Positions 18,214 to 25,926 of a stretch of 64,000 nt of DNA are shown piece by piece. Source of the DNA: Luteolibacter rhizosphaerae. Lineage in GTDB: Bacteria; Verrucomicrobiota; Verrucomicrobiia; Verrucomicrobiales; Akkermansiaceae. Under the pieces are notes generated by a model. It did not search any database. It worked only from the letters and a program-made list of their open reading frames with translations, and was not told the DNA's origin. Position 1 is the first letter of the stretch. Each line of letters begins with the position of its first letter. The stretch is taken from NCBI RefSeq assembly GCF_025950095.1, contig NZ_JAPDDR010000002.1:372001-436000 (forward strand), written 5' to 3'. A program made the translations under genes and the position numbers.

Positions 18214-18612
18214 ATGGCCGTTCTCACCGATCCCATTTCCGATTTCCTCACCCGCTTCAAGAACTGCTGCCGCGCTGGCAACGAGCAGTTCAAGGCTCCC
18301 TACTCCCGCATCAAGGCTGACATCGCCAAGATCCTGCAGGAAGAAGGCTACATCTGGGGCTACGAAGTCATCTCCGAATCCGGTCACCCGGAGCTCAAGG
18401 TCAAGGCCCGCTATGTCGATGGCCGCCCCGTGCTCACCGACCTGAAGCGCGTTTCCAAGCCGGGCCGCCGTGTCTACTGCGGCGCCAACGAAATGCCCCG
18501 TGTCCTCAACGGCCTGGGCATCGCCGTCATCTCCACCTCCAAGGGTGTCATGACCGGAGCCACTGCCAAGCGTAGCTCGCTCGGTGGCGAAGTCATCGCT
18601 CACGTCTGGTAA
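18214..18612 (+). CDS. rpsH: 30S ribosomal protein S8
   Basis: S8 is central to 30S platform assembly and in E. coli represses the spc operon. The 132-residue product has TDPISDFLTRFKNCCRAGNE at the N-terminus and the conserved C-terminal block GVMTGATAKRSSLGGEVIAHVW. It follows rplE directly because rpsN is missing here, and precedes rplF by 27 bases. Confidence 0.98.
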   Translation: MAVLTDPISDFLTRFKNCCRAGNEQFKAPYSRIKADIAKILQEEGYIWGYEVISESGHPELKVKARYVDGRPVLTDLKRVSKPGRRVYCGANEMPRVLNGLGIAVISTSKGVMTGATAKRSSLGGEVIAHVW

Positions 18613-18639
18613 ACCCCAACCCGAGAAAGGAAAACTACC

Positions 18640-19179
18640 ATGTCACGAGTTGGTCTCAAGCCGATCTCCCTGCCCGCCAAGGTCAGTGTGAAGGTCGATG
18701 CCGGCAGCGTCGTTGTCGAAGGCCCGAAGGGTAAGCTCGATCTCGCGCTTCCCACCGGTATCTCCGTCAAAGCGGAAGATACGAGCGTCATCGTCGCCCG
18801 CGCCAGCGAAGCCCGCGCCCTCCGCGCTCTGCACGGCACCGTGCGCAGCCTGGTGAACAACATGATCACCGGAGTCTCCCAAGGCTTCGTCAAGGACCTT
18901 GAAATCCAAGGCGTCGGTCTCCGTGCCGCCGTCAAGGGCAAGGATCTCGACCTGTCCCTGGGCAAGTCCCACCCCATCCTTCACCCGATCCCGGCCGGTA
19001 TCACCGTGACCGTGAACGAAAACACCAAGATCAAGGTGGAAGGTATCGACAAGCAGCTCGTCGGTCAGTTCGCTGCCGATGTCCGCGGCTACTACCCGCC
19101 GGAACCCTACAAGGGCAAGGGCGTCCGCTACGTCGGAGAACACGTCCGCCGCAAGGAAGGCAAGAGCGTCGGCAAGTAA
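18640..19179 (+). CDS. rplF: 50S ribosomal protein L6
   Basis: L6 lies near the sarcin-ricin loop. The 179-residue product begins MSRVGLKPISLPAKVSV and has the duplicated L6 fold, ending with the signature PPEPYKGKGVRYVGEHVRRKEGK. A purine-rich AAAGGAAAA precedes the ATG. rplR follows after 20 bases. Confidence 0.98.
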   Translation: MSRVGLKPISLPAKVSVKVDAGSVVVEGPKGKLDLALPTGISVKAEDTSVIVARASEARALRALHGTVRSLVNNMITGVSQGFVKDLEIQGVGLRAAVKGKDLDLSLGKSHPILHPIPAGITVTVNENTKIKVEGIDKQLVGQFAADVRGYYPPEPYKGKGVRYVGEHVRRKEGKSVGK

Positions 19180-19199
19180 CCCCTTAATCTTTCGCTATA

Positions 19200-19556
19200 A
19201 TGAGCAAGATCAATCGCAAGGAAGGACGCCGCCGCATTCACGCGCGCATCCGCAAGAAGGTCGCCGGAACCGCCGAGCGTCCCCGCCTCGCCGTGCATTA
19301 CTCGAACCAGCACGTCTACGCCCAGGTCATCGACGATACCGCCGGTCGCACCCTCGTTTCCGCCTCGACCCTCGACAAGAGCATCGAGAAGGCCGCCTCC
19401 AACGTGGAATCCGCCGCGAAGGTGGGTGCGCTCGTCGCCGAGCGAGCGAAGGCAGCCAATGTCAGCGCCGTGGTCTTCGACCGCGGTGGTCACCTCTACC
19501 ACGGCAAGATCAAGGCGCTGGCCGACGCCGCCCGCGAAGCCGGCCTCCAATTCTAA
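19200..19556 (+). CDS. rplR: 50S ribosomal protein L18
   Basis: L18 binds 5S rRNA together with L5. The 118-residue product has the basic N-terminus [21 protein letters not shown], the [20 protein letters not shown] strand and the C-terminal [26 protein letters not shown]. It lies 20 bases after rplF and 15 before rpsE. Confidence 0.98.
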   Translation: MSKINRKEGRRRIHARIRKKVAGTAERPRLAVHYSNQHVYAQVIDDTAGRTLVSASTLDKSIEKAASNVESAAKVGALVAERAKAANVSAVVFDRGGHLYHGKIKALADAAREAGLQF

Positions 19557-19571
19557 TTTAGCGCAATCGTC

Positions 19572-20243
19572 ATGGTATCTCCAGATTCGACTCCCAGCCC
19601 CGCCCCGCAGCAACCGCAAGGTCCGCAGCAGAACCAAGGCGGTGGCGGCTATCAACAGCGCGGCGGCTACGGCCAGCGCGGTGGTGGTGGCGGCTACGGT
19701 GGTGGTGGCCAAGGCCGCGGTCCCCGCGGTCCCCGCCGCGACGACCGTCAGCAACAAGAGACCGACGGCCCTCAGTTGGCCGAGAAGGTTGTCTTCATCA
19801 ACCGATGCGCCAAGGTCGTGAAGGGCGGCCGTCGCTTCAGCTTCTCCGCACTCGTCGTCGCTGGCGACAAGGAGGGCAAGGTCGGCCTCGGCTTCGGCAA
19901 GGCCAACGAAGTGGCCGACGCCATCAAGAAGGCCGGTGAGTCCGCCAAGAAGTCGCTCAAGCCGATGAACATCGTGGAAGGAACCATCCCCCACGAAATC
20001 TACGCCGAGTTCGGCGGTGGCAAGGTGCTCCTCAAGCCCGCCTCGCCGGGAACGGGCATCATCGCCGGCGGTGGCGTTCGCGCCGTCTGCGAAGCCGTGG
20101 GCATCCGCGATATCCTCGCGAAGTCCATGGGCTCCTCCAACCACTCGAACGTGGTGAAGGCCACGCTCAAGGCGCTTACCCAGCTTCGCACCCGCGACCA
20201 GATCCTCGGATCCCGCGGCAAGAAGAAGGAAAAGGCGATCTAA
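19572..20243 (+). CDS. rpsE: 30S ribosomal protein S5 with a 67-residue Gly/Gln/Arg-rich N-terminal extension
   Basis: S5 forms part of the mRNA entry pore and affects fidelity. The S5 core starts near residue 68 ([19 protein letters not shown]) and continues through FGFGKANEV-like [35 protein letters not shown] and the C-terminal [14 protein letters not shown]. Before it is a low-complexity extension of Pro/Gln then RGG, GGYG and RGPRGPRR repeats, which the family normally lacks or has much shorter. No internal ATG suits the core better, and the spacing to rplR (15 bases) fits the upstream ATG at 19572. rpmD, which usually follows, is absent. Confidence 0.97.
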   Translation: MVSPDSTPSPAPQQPQGPQQNQGGGGYQQRGGYGQRGGGGGYGGGGQGRGPRGPRRDDRQQQETDGPQLAEKVVFINRCAKVVKGGRRFSFSALVVAGDKEGKVGLGFGKANEVADAIKKAGESAKKSLKPMNIVEGTIPHEIYAEFGGGKVLLKPASPGTGIIAGGGVRAVCEAVGIRDILAKSMGSSNHSNVVKATLKALTQLRTRDQILGSRGKKKEKAI

Positions 20244-20260
20244 TCCATTCCGGATCCCGG

Positions 20261-20291
20261 GCGGTCGGAGCATGAATCCTCCGGTCGCCCG
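20261..20291 (+). other. Hairpin between rpsE and rplO
   Basis: GGGCGGTCGGAG and CTCCGGTCGCCC, separated by about 7 bases, form a 12-bp stem if two adjacent G-U pairs are allowed. No T-run follows. It sits in the 77-base gap where rpmD would normally be. It may be an mRNA structure or processing site; the role is unknown. Confidence 0.5.
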
Positions 20292-20320
20292 CTCTTCCAC
20301 CACTCCATTTCTTTAGCAGA

Positions 20321-20773
20321 ATGAAACTTCACACTCTCGCCCCGAACAAGGGTGCCAAGCATCGGGTCAAGCGCCTCGGCTGCGGCGAAAGCTCCGGCCA
20401 CGGCAAGACCTCCTGCAAAGGCAACAAGGGCCAGAAGGCACGTTCCGGCAGCGGCACCCGCGTCGGTTTCGAAGGTGGCCAGATGCCCCTTCACCGCCGT
20501 CTGCCCAAGCGCGGCTTCAACAACATCAACTTCAAGACCAAGGTCGAAGTGGTGAACCTCGCCCAGATCGAAAAGGCCTTCAACGACGGCGACACCGTCA
20601 CCGAAGAGGCCCTTCGCAAGGCAGGTCTCATCAACCGCGCCTGCGACGTCGTGAAGGTGCTCGGCCAAGGCGACCTGACCAAGAAGCTGGTCTTCGCCGT
20701 GGGCACCCTCAGCGCCTCCGCCAAGGAGAAGGTTGAGAAGGCCGGCGGCAGCGTCCAAGCAGCCGAAGCCTGA
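20321..20773 (+). CDS. rplO: 50S ribosomal protein L15
   Basis: L15 is a late-assembly 50S protein. The 150-residue product has MKLHTLAPNKGAKHRVKRLG, the Gly/Lys-rich GHGKTSCKGNKGQKARSG and FEGGQMPLHRRLPKRGF. The length is normal. It follows rpsE with L30 missing and is followed after 101 bases by secY; the gap holds a nested hairpin with a T-tract. Confidence 0.98.
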   Translation: MKLHTLAPNKGAKHRVKRLGCGESSGHGKTSCKGNKGQKARSGSGTRVGFEGGQMPLHRRLPKRGFNNINFKTKVEVVNLAQIEKAFNDGDTVTEEALRKAGLINRACDVVKVLGQGDLTKKLVFAVGTLSASAKEKVEKAGGSVQAAEA

Positions 20774-20794
20774 TGCTCTGTTTGATCCCCACAT

Positions 20795-20857
20795 GACGGG
20801 TCTCCGGTGAGGAAGCGCTTGAACGCTTCCTCTCCGCGTTTACAAACCCGTCGCTTT
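20795..20857 (+). terminator. Nested hairpin with T-tract upstream of secY (candidate attenuator)
   Basis: An outer stem GACGGGT (20795-20801) with ACCCGTC (20846-20852) is followed by GCTTTTTGC. Inside it is a perfect 9-bp hairpin, GAGGAAGCG (20809-20817) with CGCTTCCTC (20824-20832). The outer stem plus T5 resembles a weak intrinsic terminator. Since secY, adk and map follow on the same strand, partial termination or attenuation would adjust their level relative to ribosomal proteins. Confidence 0.45.
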
Positions 20858-20874
20858 TTGCATCCCGATTACCC

Positions 20875-22374
20875 ATGATCTCCGCTTTTGCGAATACTTG
20901 GAAGGTGCCGGAACTCCGTGACCGGATCCTCTTCACCCTCGCCATGATCATCATCGTGCGCCTCGGGGTGCACATCACCCTCCCGGGTGTCGATGCCGGC
21001 GTGATCGAGAAGTGGATGGAACACGCCGCGAAGCAGCAGGGCGATGGCGGTAACGCCTTCGGTGCCATGCTTACCATCTTCGCCGGTGGTGGCCTCCAGC
21101 AGGCGGGTATCTTTGCTCTCGGGATCATGCCGTATATCTCGGCATCGATCATGGTCCAGCTCATGACCGCGGTGGTGCCGAAGCTGGCCCGCCTCGCCCG
21201 TGAGGATGGCGGCCGCCAGAAGATCACCCAGTACACGCGCTACATCACGATCGTGATCGCGCTGGTGCAGAGCTTCTTCGTGGCCCGCTCGCTGGCGAAT
21301 CCGGAGACCCTCTTCTACATGCCGGGTATCGATGACGAATCGAAGTTCGGCGTGCTGGTCCCGGATCCTTCCACGCTTTGGTTCGCGCTGATCGTGATCA
21401 CCCTCGTTGCCGGCACCCTTCTGCTGATGTGGATCGGTGACCAGATGACGGAGCGCGGTATCGGTAACGGTACCTCGATCATCATCACGGTGAACATCAT
21501 CTCGGCCCTGCCGGGTGCGCTGGTCCAGACCTGGCAGCACTTCGTCACCGGGGATGACGTCAGCCCGTTCCGCTCGGTCATGCTGGTCGTCATGATCGCG
21601 ATGCTCCTGCTCGTGATCGCTGGAACCATCGCCATCACCCAGGCCCAGCGCCGGATCGCGGTCCAGTATGCGAAGCGCGTCGTCGGCCGGAAGCAATTCG
21701 GCGGCCAGACCCAGTATCTCCCGCTGAAGGTGAACTACGCCGGCGTGATGCCGATCATCTTCGCCACGGCGATCCTCTCGCTGCCCGCGATGATGCTCAC
21801 CTGGTTCTTCAAGGGCGCTCCTTGGGCGGTGAAGCTCCAGACCCAGCTCAACCCCGGCGGCACTTGGTACTACATCCTCGGCGGTATCTTCATCTTCTTC
21901 TTCTCCTACTTCTGGGTGGCTACCATGTTCCAGCCGTCCCAGATCTCGGAAGACCTGAAGCGCAACGGCGGCTACGTCCCCGGCGTGCGCCCGGGCAAGC
22001 CCACCGCGGACTTCCTCGACTTCACGATGACCCGCCTGACCTTCGCGGGTGCCATCTTCCTCACCCTGATCTTCGTGCTCCCGGCCTTCATCGGTCACTT
22101 GGTGAGCCTGCCGCCCGGATCGATGGTGCTGCAGTTCTTCGGCGGCACCAGCTTGCTGATCTTGGTGGGCGTGGTGCTCGACGTCATGCGCCAGGTGGAG
22201 ACCCACCTGCTGCAGCGCCACTACGATGGCTTCCTGCGCAAGGGTAAGATCAAGGGTCGCTACGACCGTCTTGCCCAGACGGGGAATGCAGCTTCCAGCA
22301 CCGCGCTGGTTTACCTCTGGGCCGTGATCGGCCTGATCGTGGTGGTGGCGGCGGCGGCGTGGATCGCCAAGTGA
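20875..22374 (+). CDS. secY: Preprotein translocase subunit SecY
   Basis: SecY is the channel of the Sec translocon. The 499-residue protein begins MISAFANTWKVPELRDRILF, the usual cytoplasmic start, and has the TM2 plug region GIMPYISASIMVQL, the ERGIGNGTSIII loop and the cytoplasmic C5/C6 loops (VPGVRPGKPTADFLD). It is about 55 residues longer than E. coli SecY, with an enlarged first periplasmic region and a long periplasmic/TM segment around residues 150-175. A final hydrophobic segment (VYLWAVIGLIVVVAAAAWI) lies after the usual C-terminal tail and may be an additional membrane helix. adk follows after 23 bases. Confidence 0.97.
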   Translation: MISAFANTWKVPELRDRILFTLAMIIIVRLGVHITLPGVDAGVIEKWMEHAAKQQGDGGNAFGAMLTIFAGGGLQQAGIFALGIMPYISASIMVQLMTAVVPKLARLAREDGGRQKITQYTRYITIVIALVQSFFVARSLANPETLFYMPGIDDESKFGVLVPDPSTLWFALIVITLVAGTLLLMWIGDQMTERGIGNGTSIIITVNIISALPGALVQTWQHFVTGDDVSPFRSVMLVVMIAMLLLVIAGTIAITQAQRRIAVQYAKRVVGRKQFGGQTQYLPLKVNYAGVMPIIFATAILSLPAMMLTWFFKGAPWAVKLQTQLNPGGTWYYILGGIFIFFFSYFWVATMFQPSQISEDLKRNGGYVPGVRPGKPTADFLDFTMTRLTFAGAIFLTLIFVLPAFIGHLVSLPPGSMVLQFFGGTSLLILVGVVLDVMRQVETHLLQRHYDGFLRKGKIKGRYDRLAQTGNAASSTALVYLWAVIGLIVVVAAAAWIAK

Positions 22375-22397
22375 TTCGCCCCATCCCGCCGGAGCTC

Positions 22398-23051
22398 ATG
22401 CCACATCGACTCGTTCTTCTCGGTCCCCCTGCCTCGGGCAAGGGGACACAGGGGCGCCGCTTGGCCGAGGATCTCGGACTCGCCTACCTCAGCACCGGTG
22501 CCCTGCTCCGCTCCGCGGTCGAGCAGGGGACGGAGCTGGGCAAGCAGGCCGCGCCCGTCCTTGAGCGCGGCGAATACCTGTCCGACGAGCTGATGTGCTC
22601 GATCATGGGCGAATGGCTCGGCCGTCAGAAGGGCGGCTGGGTGCTGGACGGATTCCCGCGCAGCATCACCCAGACCGACTTCCTTTCGGCATGGCTGGCG
22701 GACAAGAGTCTGAAGCTCGATGCCGCGATCTTGCTGGAAGTGCCGCTGGACGAGTTACTCATCCGTCTCGGCAACCGGATCGAATGTCCGGAGTGCCGCT
22801 GGTCCGGTCGCAAGCAGGACCTGAACGGCGCCGACCGCTGCCCGGAGTGCGGTGGCGTTCCCGCTCCGCGTGCCGACGATACCCCTACGAATTTCCGTTC
22901 CCGCCTTGCGGAGTACGAGGAGAACACGCTACCCGTCGTCTCCCGCTACGAGCAGGAAGGCCTGCTCCATCGTTTCGATGCAACCCGCGGTCCCGATGAA
23001 GGAGCGAAGCGCCTTCTCGAACTCGTGAAATCCCTCAAGTCCCATGGCTAG
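22398..23051 (+). CDS. adk: Adenylate kinase, zinc-lid type
   Basis: Adk converts ATP and AMP to two ADP. The 217-residue protein starts MPHRLVLLGPPASGKGTQ with the P-loop at residues 9-16. It has the AMP-binding LSTGALLRSAV and DGFPRSITQTD motifs. The lid carries four cysteines in two CxxC pairs (IECPEC, RCPECGG), the zinc-binding form found in many Gram-positives and some other phyla. An earlier in-frame ATG at 22359 overlaps secY and adds residues without homology, so 22398 is preferred; GGAG lies upstream. The gene overlaps map by eight bases. Confidence 0.97.
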   Translation: MPHRLVLLGPPASGKGTQGRRLAEDLGLAYLSTGALLRSAVEQGTELGKQAAPVLERGEYLSDELMCSIMGEWLGRQKGGWVLDGFPRSITQTDFLSAWLADKSLKLDAAILLEVPLDELLIRLGNRIECPECRWSGRKQDLNGADRCPECGGVPAPRADDTPTNFRSRLAEYEENTLPVVSRYEQEGLLHRFDATRGPDEGAKRLLELVKSLKSHG

Positions 23052-23826
23052 GCGGCATAAGATTAAGATCAAGACCCCGCATGAGATCGGCAAGATGCGG
23101 GTCGCGGGCCAGGCTGCCAGCGAGGTCCTCATGGAACTCGTGAAGGCGGTCGAGCCGGGGCGCACCACCTTGGAGATCGACCAGCTTGCCAAGGAGCTGA
23201 TGAAGGAGCGCGACTGCAAGAGCGCCTTCCTCGGCTACCGCGGCTTCCGCGGCCAGATCTGCATCTCGGTGAACGAGGAGATCGTTCATGGCATCGGCGG
23301 TCCCCGCAAGATCCAGCCCGGCGATGTGGTGAAGCTCGATGTCGGCGTGGTGAAAAGCGGCTTCATCGGCGACAATGCCATCACGGTGGCCGTCGGTGAG
23401 ATTGCCGAGGAAACCCGCCGCCTGCTTGTCGCCACGGAGGAGTCCCTTTTCGCAGCGATCAATCACGCCCGCGCCGGGGAACGCCTCGCGGATCTGTGTG
23501 GCGCAGTTGAAGAGCATGTCCGCCCGCTCGGTTTCACCGTGGTCCGCGAGTTCGTCGGTCACGGCGTCGGCCGCGATCTCCATGAGGAGCCGCAGGTCCC
23601 GAACTACCGCCCGCAGGGCAAGAGCCCGATCCTCGAACCGGGCATGACCCTCGCCATCGAGCCGATGGTGAATGCGGGCACGGCTTCCATCCGGATCCTG
23701 GATGATGGCTGGACCGTCATCACCACGGACAAGAAGCCTTCCGCGCACTTCGAGCACACCGTTCTCGTCACGGATGGCGAGCCAGAGCTGCTCACCTGGC
23801 GCCCGCGCGGCGTTCCGGGTCTCTAA
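23044..23826 (+). CDS. map: Methionine aminopeptidase, type I
   Basis: Map removes the initiator Met from nascent proteins. The 260-residue protein has IKIKTPHEIGKMRVAG, NEEIVHGIGGPRKIQPGD and all five metal ligands: Asp in LDVGVV, Asp in FIGDNA, His in VGHGVGRDLHE, Glu in AIEPM and Glu in FEHTV. It overlaps adk by eight bases and ends the ribosomal array. Downstream is the convergent amidase gene, only 17 bases away. rpmJ, rpsM, rpsK, rpsD and rpoA, which often follow, are not here. Confidence 0.97.
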   Translation: MARRHKIKIKTPHEIGKMRVAGQAASEVLMELVKAVEPGRTTLEIDQLAKELMKERDCKSAFLGYRGFRGQICISVNEEIVHGIGGPRKIQPGDVVKLDVGVVKSGFIGDNAITVAVGEIAEETRRLLVATEESLFAAINHARAGERLADLCGAVEEHVRPLGFTVVREFVGHGVGRDLHEEPQVPNYRPQGKSPILEPGMTLAIEPMVNAGTASIRILDDGWTVITTDKKPSAHFEHTVLVTDGEPELLTWRPRGVPGL

Positions 23827-23843
23827 GACTCCGAGGCGTCGCT

Positions 23844-24848
23844 TCAGGGCTTTGTCACCGGCTTCTTCGTCACCGCGGCGCGGTAACGTTCGATCGCCTC
23901 GGCGATGCCCGTGCTCACCGCATTGCGGTAAGCTTCCGTGTGGATCAGGCGCGCCTCGTAGCCGTGCGTCATGAACCCGCACTCCACCAGGATGGAGGGG
24001 TGACGTACCCCGGTCAGCACGCTGAAACGCGCGCGCTTGATGCCGCGGTCGAAGGTGTTCTTGCCCAGCCGGCGGGTCATGCAGCCGTGCACCGCAGTGG
24101 CCAGCGCCACATTCGCGGAGTCATGGCTATTGCCCGTACGCTCTTGGAAATCGCTTTGGTTCAGGCCGCGACCGTAGTGCGCCACACCAATTGGCGAGAG
24201 GGTGAAGGTCTCGATCCCGCGCGCCGCACTGCCGCCGGAATTGTGATGGATCGAGATGAAGATCGCGTTGTCGCGCACCCGGTTCGCCACGTCCACCCGC
24301 TCCTGCAGGGTCAGGTAGCGGTTGGTCTCCCGCGTCATGATCACCTTGTAGCCGCGCTTCGCGAGCATGCCCTTGAGCTTCTCGGCGATCATCAGGTTAT
24401 AGACCGCCTCCGTGCCCAGCGCATTCGTGGCTCCCGGATCCTTGCCGCCGTGGCCGGCGTCGATGATCACCGTTTTGAAGTTCCCGGCATTGTCGATGTA
24501 GCTCGGGCGTAGCACGGGATCGACCAGCTTCGCGAGATCGATGCGGGAGATCCATGCCTTCCCGCCCATCTCCTCCACCTTGTAGCTGAAGACGAATTTC
24601 ACGCCGTTCATCAGGCACTCCTGCCCGCCCACGCGCATCTTCAGTTTGATCTTCTTGTTCTCCAGCACCACCTCGTTGCCGGAGCGGCTCAGGGATTCGA
24701 AGCCGTAGAAAGTCTTCATCCCGTCCACCGCGACATAATCGCGACCGTTGATCGGCTTCGTGTCCCACTGCGCGGACACGGGAGCGATCACGCCGAACCA
24801 GAGCAGGACGGCGAGGATAAGGGGGCTTTTTGCGAGTCGGGACGACAT
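23844..24848 (-). CDS. N-acetylmuramoyl-L-alanine amidase (Amidase_3), secreted
   Basis: This enzyme cleaves the amide bond between MurNAc and the stem peptide. The 334-residue protein has a signal peptide (LILAVLLWFGVIAPVSA) and an N-terminal beta-rich region (residues about 35-110) resembling a copper-amine-oxidase N1 or AMIN-like domain. The zinc amidase domain follows with H133 in VIIDAGHGG, E147, H201 in SIHHNSGG and catalytic E289 in ILVECGF, so all key residues are present. It is divergent from the SMP-30 gene and convergent with map. It should act in cell separation or wall turnover. Confidence 0.93.
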   Translation of the reverse strand: MSSRLAKSPLILAVLLWFGVIAPVSAQWDTKPINGRDYVAVDGMKTFYGFESLSRSGNEVVLENKKIKLKMRVGGQECLMNGVKFVFSYKVEEMGGKAWISRIDLAKLVDPVLRPSYIDNAGNFKTVIIDAGHGGKDPGATNALGTEAVYNLMIAEKLKGMLAKRGYKVIMTRETNRYLTLQERVDVANRVRDNAIFISIHHNSGGSAARGIETFTLSPIGVAHYGRGLNQSDFQERTGNSHDSANVALATAVHGCMTRRLGKNTFDRGIKRARFSVLTGVRHPSILVECGFMTHGYEARLIHTEAYRNAVSTGIAEAIERYRAAVTKKPVTKP

Positions 24849-25005
24849 GACAAGTTAGGCGCGGGGGCGCTGCTTTGGGTTCGGCCCCCGGTCGATAGGG
24901 CCTGATTTCTACGCCCTTCCGCGGCGCATGACAAATCCGTTTTCCATGAATTGCTTGACCTCCTTTGGGCTTTTCGCGGGCTCCTCCTCCCGTAGTTTCC
25001 CGGCC

Positions 25006-25857
25006 ATGGTGATCGAAACCGTCGGCAATTATCGGGCGAAGTGGGGCGAGGGCTCCCTGTGGTGGAATGGAACTCTTCTCTATGTGGACATCGAGGCGCA
25101 CCGGGTGATCCGCTTCGATCCCGCCAGCGGCGAGGAGAAGATTTGGGAGGTCGGCGAGCGCGTCGGCACCGTGGTCCCGCGCGAGGCCGGCGGCCTGGTC
25201 ATCGCCGGGGACAATGGGTTCCATTTCCTCGATGAGGCCAATGGCAAGCTCAGCGCCATCGGCGATCCCGAGCCGGACAAGAAGCCGGACAACCGCTTCA
25301 ACGACGGCAAATGCTCTCCGGACGGCCGCTTCTTCGCCGGCACCATCAGTCTGGTGAAGAAGACTGGTGATGCCCGCCTCTACCGCCTCGATCCCGACCG
25401 GACGATTCACGAGGTCTTCGGTCCCGTCACGAATTCGAACGGCATCGTGTGGAGCGCGGACGGCCGCACGGTCTATTACATCGATACCCCGCGCAAGGAG
25501 GTGCTCGCCTTCGACTATGAGGCGGGCCATCTCACGAATCTTCGCAGTGTTGTTTCGACCGCGCATCACGAGGCTTCCCCGGACGGCATGACCATCGATG
25601 CGGACGGCAATCTCTGGATCGCCTTCTGCCACGGCGCCTGTGTCGCCTGCTTTAGCCCGCTGAGTGGGGAGGAGCTGCGGAAGGTCGATCTGCCCTGCTT
25701 GGAAACGACTTCCTGCGCCTTCGGCGGCCCGGATCTTGCCGATCTCTACGTGACCACCGGCCTGCACAAGAGCGTGGTGGAGGAGGATGCCGGTCGCCTT
25801 TTCGTGATCCGCGGCTTGGGGATCAAGGGCCTCCCCGCCCACGCCTTCGCCGGGTAG
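25006..25857 (+). CDS. SMP-30/gluconolactonase/LRE family hydrolase
   Basis: A 283-residue six-bladed beta-propeller. Typical elements are GEGSLWWNGTLLYVDIEAH with the first metal-binding Glu, the NRFNDGKCSPDGRFFAGT segment (Asn and Asp), SNGIVWSADGRTVYYIDT and SPDGMTIDADGNLWIA (the metal Asp). Members hydrolyse sugar lactones such as gluconolactone. I chose the ATG at 25006 because the family start is close to the GEG motif; an in-frame ATG at 24928 would add 26 residues. No signal peptide is seen, so it is probably cytoplasmic. It stands alone between the divergent amidase and the PSCyt gene. Confidence 0.88.
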   Translation: MVIETVGNYRAKWGEGSLWWNGTLLYVDIEAHRVIRFDPASGEEKIWEVGERVGTVVPREAGGLVIAGDNGFHFLDEANGKLSAIGDPEPDKKPDNRFNDGKCSPDGRFFAGTISLVKKTGDARLYRLDPDRTIHEVFGPVTNSNGIVWSADGRTVYYIDTPRKEVLAFDYEAGHLTNLRSVVSTAHHEASPDGMTIDADGNLWIAFCHGACVACFSPLSGEELRKVDLPCLETTSCAFGGPDLADLYVTTGLHKSVVEEDAGRLFVIRGLGIKGLPAHAFAG

Positions 25858-25926
25858 CCGCTTTGGGTGAATCTGCCGTCGTTGTGAAACGATTGGCGCT
25901 TTGCTAGGGTAAAGATCGCGATCCTG

